Source: Candidatus Melainabacteria bacterium (GTDB taxonomy: Bacteria > Cyanobacteriota > Vampirovibrionia > LMEP-6097). Taken from it: a stretch of 10,984 nt of DNA. Positions 6,219-10,984 of the stretch are shown in pieces; the first letter of the stretch is position 1; every line of letters begins with the position of its first letter. A program made the position numbers and the translations under genes. The notes under the pieces were generated by a model, which ran no database searches, was not told where the DNA came from, and saw only the letters and a program-made list of their open reading frames with translations. The stretch lies in the NCBI GenBank assembly GCA_028817775.1, contig JAPPOW010000179.1, positions 1 through 10,984 on the forward strand, in the 5' to 3' direction.

Positions 6219-7154
6219 ATGTCATTAAACAAAGAAATAGCAACTGTAGGTATAGATATGGGTGGCACCAAAATTGCCGCTTGCCCATTTGTCAACGGAG
6301 AACTTCTCAAGGACCAAGAAATTAGAGAAGCAACTCCACAAAATGATTCAGAAGCAATTTTGCAGACCATGGCGAGCATGGTTGAAAAACTCAAGAGCCA
6401 ACATGATATCAAAGCCGTTGGTATTTCTACAGCAGGCATAGTTAGCAATGACGGCACCATGATTGGTGGTTGCGGCAATATCAAAGGTTGGAAGGGCACC
6501 AAAGTCAAATCTGAATTAGAGAGCCGTCTTGGTCTGCCGGTTGAAGTTGAGAACGACGCCAACTGTGCAGCACTTGCTGAAGCAACTGTTGGTTGCGCCA
6601 AAGAATTCAATCCAGTACTTTTGGTAATTGTTGGCACTGGTATTGGTGGTGGCATTGTTTGGGGTGATAAGGTTTGGCGTGGCGCCAATTACGCTGGTGG
6701 CGAGATTGGTCATATCAAACTCAATGACAAACAAGCACGCCGCTGCACTTGCGGTGACTGGGATTGCTGGGAATCATACGCCTCAGGTACAGGCTTACAA
6801 AACACTGCTCATTTATATTTCGCCGATCCAACAATGGACAACTATAAACTTATGGACCTGCATCACAAGGGTGACGAAACTGCAATTGAAGTAATGAATA
6901 CTTGGCATCACTACCTTGCACTGGGCATGGCAAGTGTCATCAATACTCTTGATCCAGAAGCGGTAGTAGTTAGTGGCGGCATGGCACAGTTTATCAACTA
7001 CACCAAATTAAACAAAAAAGTCCGCGACAAAGCTGTTGATGCGCTCAAGGACAAGATCAATATCCTTGAAGGTGAACTTGGCAATGATTCCGGTATGGTA
7101 GGCGCTGCTTGCTTAGCCAATTTTGCCGCTCAGCAGACCGCTGTTCCAGCTTAA
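6219..7154 (+). CDS. ROK family sugar kinase (probable glucokinase)
   Basis: ROK kinases phosphorylate glucose or related hexoses with ATP, feeding glycolysis. The 311-residue protein has the N-terminal phosphate loop DMGGTK (13-18), catalytic Asp113 in VEVENDANCAALAE, the adenosine motif GTGIGGG (139-145), and sugar-binding GEIGH (161-165). A zinc centre is formed by His165 with Cys176, Cys178 and Cys183 in CTCGDWDC, a variant of the usual CxCGxxGC with Asp instead of the second Gly. VVVSGGMAQ (249-257) is the typical C-terminal motif. No helix-turn-helix precedes the kinase fold, so it is an enzyme and not a ROK repressor. The ATG at 6219 is chosen over an upstream TTG at 6183 because the family starts just before the phosphate loop. 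Glucokinase is the likeliest specificity; fructokinase or an amino-sugar kinase is possible. Its stop overlaps the stop of the converging gene. Confidence 0.92.
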   Translation: MSLNKEIATVGIDMGGTKIAACPFVNGELLKDQEIREATPQNDSEAILQTMASMVEKLKSQHDIKAVGISTAGIVSNDGTMIGGCGNIKGWKGTKVKSELESRLGLPVEVENDANCAALAEATVGCAKEFNPVLLVIVGTGIGGGIVWGDKVWRGANYAGGEIGHIKLNDKQARRCTCGDWDCWESYASGTGLQNTAHLYFADPTMDNYKLMDLHHKGDETAIEVMNTWHHYLALGMASVINTLDPEAVVVSGGMAQFINYTKLNKKVRDKAVDALKDKINILEGELGNDSGMVGAACLANFAAQQTAVPA

Positions 7155-7164
7155 GCTTGAGCTG
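7147..7164. repeat. Near-palindrome over two overlapping convergent stop codons
   Basis: CAGCTTAAGCTTGAGCTG is symmetrical about AAGCTT with one T/G mismatch per arm. The plus-strand TAA (7152-7154) of the ROK kinase and the minus-strand TAA (7151-7153) of the 702-residue gene share bases, so the two coding regions overlap by 4 bases. No T-run flanks it on either side, so it is not a convincing bidirectional terminator. Confidence 0.5.
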
Positions 7165-9259
7165 TTGCTAAATTAGGCTCCACTTCTTTTGCTCCAGGTC
7201 TTGCACCCAAGAGTTTAAGGTTGTCCTTGCGCTTAACCTTATAGACACTTCTAAACATCTCAATCAATGGTGCACCAAACCAACCAAGGACAGGAATTCC
7301 ACGGATAGTGGTTGCAAAGTTACCAATTGCATCATAGATCTTCATCTTATTCTGCTCCTCTGCGGTATAGCCTTCTTCATTACGACGAGCAAAGAATACT
7401 GGATTTTCGCTTGCAATCAAGTGTCTCAAACCAATACGCATTGCTTTAACCAATTCTGATGCCTTGAGGGCATGCTCTTGCTCTTTGGCGTCATCCTCAA
7501 TCTTATCGAGCTTACCCTTAATAGCTTCTGGATTTTTGAAATCGCCAGGACGAATATCAAGATTCTCCAAACTTGCGGCCACGTAACCAGCTCCTGGTAC
7601 ATGACTTTCACCTAGGTGGGCAACTAGATTTCTAAATGCAGTGTATGAATCATAATTGTGACCTTCTAGTTCCATTTTCTTTTGCTTGGTTTCATAGAAT
7701 TTCAAAATCAATTGTGGCGCTCTAGTTTTAGCAAAGTAAATAACTGCATTTGGGAAGGAAAGAATCATTGAATTCAAGCCAACCAAACGATCAGCCCAAC
7801 GTAGTAAGCGAGTACCATTGTCTTGCACATAAGGATCAGAAAGATTGACAAAGGCATTTGGTAATAGCATCAATGAGCGCTGAATTGGATGTAAGTAATC
7901 ATAGAGGTCACTAAACAAAGAAGACTTTCTGAAACGATTTAGTACATAGCCATCTTGAATATCCATATTACCCTTGGTTAAATCCATACTTGGGATCACC
8001 TCTCCATCCAGGTTGGTCGGTCTGATCTTCTTAAATAAACTTTGCAGGTAAGAATTTGAATTCATTAACTTACCTAGATACTTGTCAGAATACTCTGAAA
8101 CATACTCACAAAATTTCTCGGCAGCCATCTTGGCGTTGTATTGCAGACTTGCAGTATTGCCGGTATAAAAGCCAAGTGATTTAAGTAATAATGAGAACGA
8201 ACTCACGAATTCACGCACCACAATTGCCAGCTTAGATTCTCCTGCAACCTTCTCTAATAATTTATCCTTGACCTTGGCAAATGCACTAATGAAATAAGGG
8301 ACAGCAGTAACAGAACCTAAGGTTGCCTGAATCATATGAGTGAAGCCAACATTGTATTTATCAAGTTCTACTCGTTTAGAATTACCTGTGGTCCAAGAAT
8401 CGAAGTAGGCTCTTGCAATACGCTGCAAGGAATCAAAATTGGATACTACTGGCATCATAATTTCAGAAATCTCTTCACCAAACTTGGCAAAATTAAATGA
8501 CTTTTGGTCACCAAGATATGAAGAAGCTATCCCCAGAGCGTGTGACGGCAAACTAATTAGCACCGACATCATTGAGGAAACAAAGCGGAACGGGCTTACC
8601 AAAGTATCACCCAGTGTGTATAAGTTTTTGATGAAACCACTAACCCGCTTACCCTGAGGTCTCAATGGATCATGCTCTTCTGCTGGCACTGTAAATAAAT
8701 TAGGTAAGAAGTTGGAGAGTGAACGGCGCATCGCAAAGATGAATGATGTCACCTGTCTAACAACTGCCGTTTGAGAACTTCGTTGAATAATATCATCAAG
8801 CAAGAAAGGACGTTTATTCATAGCAACGTAGTCAATGTCATCTTGCTGCCTTGGTGCAATAAATTTTCTAAACGGATAGATAAAGAAACTCGAGAGAGTT
8901 TTAATGGTAGTAGTGACATAGTTGAGCCAGAAACTTCCAAGCTCACTTTCTTCATGATCAATAATATTTTCTGCCTGACTAACTAATGAAGAAGGAATCA
9001 AAGGCAAAGCTGCCGCAAGCTCAGCCAAACTTACTCCAGCCCGAGAAGCTCTAGTAGACCAAGCTTCTGATTTTTGATTAGCATTGCCATTTGGAATTTG
9101 CTGAGCGAGTTGCTCTAACTGCTCTGGGCTTGGAGCATCAGCTGGAAAATTATTCATTGCAGCATTAGTTGGCTGACCTAATTGAGCCGGTGCAGGATTC
9201 TGCTGCACAGGATTATTAGTTCCAGCTGGAGTGCTGCCACTAGTATTGACATCAGCCAT
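7151..9259 (-). CDS. Unknown 702-residue helical protein with an internal repeat
   Basis: I do not recognise the family. Residues 1-68 are rich in Pro, Gln, Asn, Ala and Gly and look disordered. The rest alternates amphipathic helices with moderately hydrophobic stretches (about 109-130, 222-250, 306-330, 344-365, 492-511), suggesting membrane association or a large helical bundle; none is a clear transmembrane span and no signal peptide is visible. A segment at about 179-240 resembles one at about 461-515: both have RSL, then LPN and a following Phe, then DP and a basic stretch, then hydrophobic helices, suggesting an internal duplication. Residues 575-605 are highly charged and may form a coiled coil. 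Only one cysteine (384) is present. AAGGAG (plus 9273-9278) lies 13 bases before the ATG, slightly far, and a promoter is visible upstream. The function is unknown. Confidence 0.85.
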   Translation of the reverse strand: MADVNTSGSTPAGTNNPVQQNPAPAQLGQPTNAAMNNFPADAPSPEQLEQLAQQIPNGNANQKSEAWSTRASRAGVSLAELAAALPLIPSSLVSQAENIIDHEESELGSFWLNYVTTTIKTLSSFFIYPFRKFIAPRQQDDIDYVAMNKRPFLLDDIIQRSSQTAVVRQVTSFIFAMRRSLSNFLPNLFTVPAEEHDPLRPQGKRVSGFIKNLYTLGDTLVSPFRFVSSMMSVLISLPSHALGIASSYLGDQKSFNFAKFGEEISEIMMPVVSNFDSLQRIARAYFDSWTTGNSKRVELDKYNVGFTHMIQATLGSVTAVPYFISAFAKVKDKLLEKVAGESKLAIVVREFVSSFSLLLKSLGFYTGNTASLQYNAKMAAEKFCEYVSEYSDKYLGKLMNSNSYLQSLFKKIRPTNLDGEVIPSMDLTKGNMDIQDGYVLNRFRKSSLFSDLYDYLHPIQRSLMLLPNAFVNLSDPYVQDNGTRLLRWADRLVGLNSMILSFPNAVIYFAKTRAPQLILKFYETKQKKMELEGHNYDSYTAFRNLVAHLGESHVPGAGYVAASLENLDIRPGDFKNPEAIKGKLDKIEDDAKEQEHALKASELVKAMRIGLRHLIASENPVFFARRNEEGYTAEEQNKMKIYDAIGNFATTIRGIPVLGWFGAPLIEMFRSVYKVKRKDNLKLLGARPGAKEVEPNLATAQA

Positions 9260-9305
9260 TTTAGGCCTGAGTCTCCTTCTTTATGTATTACAAGATTTAA
9301 TAAGA

Positions 9306-9334
9306 ATATTAAATCTCGCATATAATTTTAGCAA
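9306..9334 (-). promoter_or_regulatory. Promoter of the 702-residue gene
   Basis: Read on the minus strand, TTGCTA (9334-9329), a 17-base spacer and TAATAT (9311-9306) form a plausible sigma-70 promoter, four of six bases in each box. Transcription would start near 9299, about 40 bases before the ATG at 9259, and the leader would carry the AAGGAG Shine-Dalgarno sequence. The surrounding 9260-9399 region is AT rich, with no gene and no clear terminator for the gene ending at 9400. Confidence 0.45.
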
Positions 9335-9399
9335 TAAATATATCTATACGTCATGATAGATTCGTTTTAGGGGTTTTCATTCATATATAGCCGATTTTA

Positions 9400-10533
9400 T
9401 CAGGTTGATAAGGACTTAATCCAGTTTCTTGACTGCTCGTCAAAATCGTAGCCTAATCTACCGGCGGTCTTATCGTAAATATCTTGAGCTCTCTTCAAAT
9501 CCAAATGAGCTTCATCCTCACCAAAACGAGGTACAACCCAGAAATTATTCTCACCACTTTGGATCATAATTTTATCAATACCATGAATCTGCGCCCAAGC
9601 TTCACCCACCTCAACCAATAATTTTCTAATATCAAAGACCAACCTGCGTTGTTTCTTATCAAAGATACCTGCAGCTTTAAGTTTTTTGTTAGCTACCCAC
9701 TCACCATTTTCTTGATGCATATACTCCCCATCAATCACTTGATAAGGATTAACACCTTGAAATTGTTTAATCACTAAAACTCCATCATTATTGAGTTGCG
9801 CTCCCAAAATTGCTGCTGGATGACCATCATAACTCAGCAGTAAACCTGATGGGCTATCCATATAGAGATCGTAGTATCTGTCACCCAATGTTCTTTCTTC
9901 CCGGGTATACCAATCAACAACCTTACCTGTTTGCTGCACGCAATTGACGGTATTGAGACGAATTGGCGAAAGTGAAAATTTATCCAAACTTAGACCCTCT
10001 GGCAAATCATTGATTTGGTTAGCCTTAAGTAAAGTCTGCAAATCTAGCTGCTCAAGATCCACTCCTTGAGCCAGTTCAATAGCTTTGATCAATTGTGCGC
10101 AAGTAAAACTTTTGTGACCAAAACTCATCCTGGCATGATCAAAAAGCTCATCAGGCAAATCATACTTCTCACAAACAAATTCTTCAAACCTATCTGAATT
10201 ACTAGTACTGTATGGAAAGCTTGCATCAAGCCAATAGAGAAACTCCTTACCAAATGAATCAATAAATTCTGGTTCAGTTTGCATACAAAGATTAACCAAG
10301 TGACGAATATGATCATCAGTCTCCTCATCAAATTCTTGAAAACTACGAACCGATATTTTCTCAGTCAAATCCTTGCCTGATTTAATCTCTGGAAATCTTT
10401 GCTTCAAAAAATCAAAGCATTTCATATACTCGCCAAAACTCGGATTATATCTCCAGTCCCTAAACCTACCTTCCTTAGCTAGAGCTTGAAAATGAGATTT
10501 TAATTTATCAAAAATTGTATCCGCCTGGTGCAA
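9400..10533 (-). CDS. Unknown protein, possible acyltransferase-like C terminus
   Basis: I do not recognise this protein. From the TTG at 10533 it would be 377 residues. The first 200 residues are acidic and helical, with several Phe/Asp/Glu-rich segments. The C-terminal 170 contain a strand pattern around LLLSYDGHPAAILGAQL and VLVIKQFQGV, a helix beginning DIRKLLVEVGEAWAQIHG, and an ending of the form IYDKTAGRLGYDF, which recalls GNAT acyltransferase folds; this is fold-level inference only. The start is uncertain. The frame stays open to a TTG at 10632 (410 residues), but that extension crosses the GC-rich structured block and reads as an atypical Arg, His, Gly and Pro-rich peptide. TTG 10533 has GGAG only two bases upstream. 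ATG 10425 gives 341 residues without a good ribosome site. Its stop lies 140 bases ahead of the 702-residue gene on the same strand. Confidence 0.7.
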   Translation of the reverse strand: MHQADTIFDKLKSHFQALAKEGRFRDWRYNPSFGEYMKCFDFLKQRFPEIKSGKDLTEKISVRSFQEFDEETDDHIRHLVNLCMQTEPEFIDSFGKEFLYWLDASFPYSTSNSDRFEEFVCEKYDLPDELFDHARMSFGHKSFTCAQLIKAIELAQGVDLEQLDLQTLLKANQINDLPEGLSLDKFSLSPIRLNTVNCVQQTGKVVDWYTREERTLGDRYYDLYMDSPSGLLLSYDGHPAAILGAQLNNDGVLVIKQFQGVNPYQVIDGEYMHQENGEWVANKKLKAAGIFDKKQRRLVFDIRKLLVEVGEAWAQIHGIDKIMIQSGENNFWVVPRFGEDEAHLDLKRAQDIYDKTAGRLGYDFDEQSRNWIKSLST

Positions 10534-10638
10534 AGCTCCAGGCCCGCAAACTGCAGCTGGGTGATGAACCCGCCCCTCTCTTTGCAGAGGCCTTAATAAA
10601 GGCCCTAGTGTTGTTATGGTATTTAGCACCAAGGCAAA
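10520..10638 (-). ncRNA. Candidate structured RNA or cis-regulatory leader
   Basis: This block is about 54% GC by hand count, above its neighbours. On the minus strand 10638-10622 pairs with 10520-10534, including GCCTTGGTGC (10635-10626) with GCACCAGGC (10531-10523): about 15 pairs with two single-base bulges. The stem encloses hairpin GGCCTT-TATT-AAGGCC (10604-10589, plus a G-U closing pair) and, directly adjacent, a two-part hairpin: CTGCAAA (10587-10581) with TTTGCGG (10550-10544), and inside it GGGT/ACCC (10571-10568 with 10562-10559) extended by three pairs past a bulged A. Several pairs are G-U on this strand and would be A-C on the other, favouring minus-strand transcription. It matches no RNA family I can recall (tRNA, tmRNA, SRP, RNase P, 6S or common riboswitches). 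It could be a riboswitch-like leader of the downstream gene or a separate small RNA. Confidence 0.5.
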
Positions 10639-10664
10639 GATAACACAATGAGCAGGCGCGGGTC

Positions 10665-10678
10665 AATACAGTATTATA
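10665..10678 (-). promoter_or_regulatory. Promoter -10 with overlapping palindrome, upstream of the structured RNA
   Basis: A perfect TATAAT reads on the minus strand at 10678-10673; the -35 is weak. Transcription would start near 10666, some 28 bases before the structured block. AATACAGTATT (10665-10675) is a perfect odd palindrome covering part of the -10 and the predicted start, a typical operator position. A second possible promoter, TTGACC (10666-10661) with TATCTT (10642-10637) after 18 bases, would start transcription inside the closing stem and is less attractive. Confidence 0.45.
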
Positions 10679-10713
10679 GCCCTGGTATTTCCACCTAATT
10701 TAACAAAAAAAGC

Positions 10714-10742
10714 TTGAAAACTCGTCTATTATTTTGTACAAT
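10714..10742 (+). promoter_or_regulatory. Strong promoter of the 53-residue gene
   Basis: TTGAAA (10714-10719, five of six), a 17-base spacer and TACAAT (10737-10742, five of six) are the best promoter match in the window. Transcription would start near 10749, leaving a leader of about 20 bases that carries the Shine-Dalgarno sequence at 10755-10761. It is divergent from the minus-strand promoter at 10678. Confidence 0.7.
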
Positions 10743-10770
10743 AGCTAGTGATTTAAAGGAGCAAAATTCA

Positions 10771-10932
10771 ATGACAGTAATGATGGGTGAAGACGCAAGT
10801 GGAAAAAACAGAGACCCAAAGCCGGTACGTTTGGGTAACAACCATATCATAGTTTTAGAAAATCCTGGTGATGATAAAGTGAGTTCTCATCTAGTTGAAT
10901 ACCTTGATGATCAAAATATAGTTGTCACCTAA
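10771..10932 (+). CDS. Small hypothetical protein, 53 residues
   Basis: AAAGGAG (10755-10761) lies nine bases before the ATG at 10771, and a near-consensus promoter is upstream, so expression is likely. Translation starts here and not at the upstream in-frame TTG at 10714, which overlaps the -35 box. The N terminus (1-20) is polar and Gly, Lys, Arg and Asp rich. Residues about 21-53 alternate strand-like NNHIIVLE, a turn, helix-like SSHLVEYLDD and strand-like NIVV, which suggests a small alpha/beta fold. I do not recognise the family. The stop is followed by 52 bases without a further visible gene before the window ends. Confidence 0.6.
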   Translation: MTVMMGEDASGKNRDPKPVRLGNNHIIVLENPGDDKVSSHLVEYLDDQNIVVT

Positions 10933-10984
10933 CAAAATATTCATAGGGTTGAAAGCGAAGCTGCAGTAGCCGGAGAAATATTCG

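Noticed and set aside
6050..6325. 91-codon open frame on the plus strand between two genes
   Set aside because: It overlaps the start of the 114-residue gene, the intergenic promoters and the kinase in another frame, and has no ribosome site or recognisable protein.
10444..10449. TATAAT on the minus strand 18 bases before ATG 10425
   Set aside because: It lies within sequence that reads as plausible protein (around RYNPSFGEY) and has no -35 or TGn extension, so it is probably a chance match, though it keeps 10425 open as a possible start.
10551..10580. GGGTTCATCACCC as a tRNA T-arm or the start of a glutamine-riboswitch motif
   Set aside because: The T-loop would lack the conserved A and only three pairs flank it, with no acceptor or anticodon arms. 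The glutamine motif needs a following GACGGAAGTAGG-like segment, which is absent.
10714..10770. Upstream TTG start adding 19 residues to the 53-residue protein
   Set aside because: It coincides with the -35 box TTGAAA, while the ATG at 10771 has a well-placed AAAGGAG.
1..10984. CRISPR arrays, insertion sequences, tRNA or rRNA genes
   Set aside because: No spaced direct repeats, transposase motifs, terminal repeats or RNA gene signatures were seen on either strand.

Overview
The window looks like a chromosomal segment from a bacterium related to Cyanobacteria, most plausibly a non-photosynthetic sister lineage (Melainabacteria/Vampirovibrionia type). The reasons are a DUF3326 protein, a family I know mainly from cyanobacteria; a dapA-rnj gene pair that also occurs in cyanobacteria; a CsrA protein, which cyanobacteria usually lack; moderate-to-low GC (about 40% by eye); and two long proteins of no recognisable family. 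This placement is inference; no rRNA gene or other phylogenetic marker is present.

Layout. Bases 80-3900 form a plus-strand block: a DUF3326 protein, 4-hydroxy-tetrahydrodipicolinate synthase (dapA, lysine and cell-wall precursor) and ribonuclease J (rnj, RNA decay). dapA and rnj overlap by an ATGA and are probably translationally coupled. Bases 3976-5693 hold a fused double-domain CsrA translational regulator, then a class II fructose-bisphosphate aldolase (fba) whose leader has two GGA motifs, one inside the Shine-Dalgarno sequence. Bases 5722-6066 (minus) encode a 114-residue unknown protein with a good promoter. A ROK-family sugar kinase (6219-7154, plus) follows, converging with an overlapping stop codon on a 702-residue unknown minus-strand protein (7151-9259). 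A second unknown minus-strand protein occupies 9400 to about 10533. The right edge has a divergent promoter region and a 53-residue small protein (10771-10932, plus).

How the genes fit together. Aldolase and the sugar kinase are both glycolytic, and CsrA proteins classically control carbon flux, so the csrA-fba neighbourhood may be a small regulatory circuit. RNase J and CsrA together make the middle of the window a post-transcriptional control region. Several genes (DUF3326, dapA, csrA, ROK kinase) have a -10-like box only 9-17 bases before the start codon and no Shine-Dalgarno sequence, which suggests leaderless or very short-leader mRNAs. Others (fba, the 114-residue gene, the 53-residue gene) have strong Shine-Dalgarno sequences.

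The most interesting element is a GC-rich block at about 10520-10638 on the minus strand. It folds by eye into a long closing stem enclosing two adjacent hairpins, with an alternative hairpin competing for the closing strand. It lies downstream of a perfect TATAAT and directly upstream of, or overlapping, the 5' end of the unknown gene ending at 9400. It matches no riboswitch or housekeeping RNA I can recognise and is a candidate new cis-regulatory RNA or small RNA.
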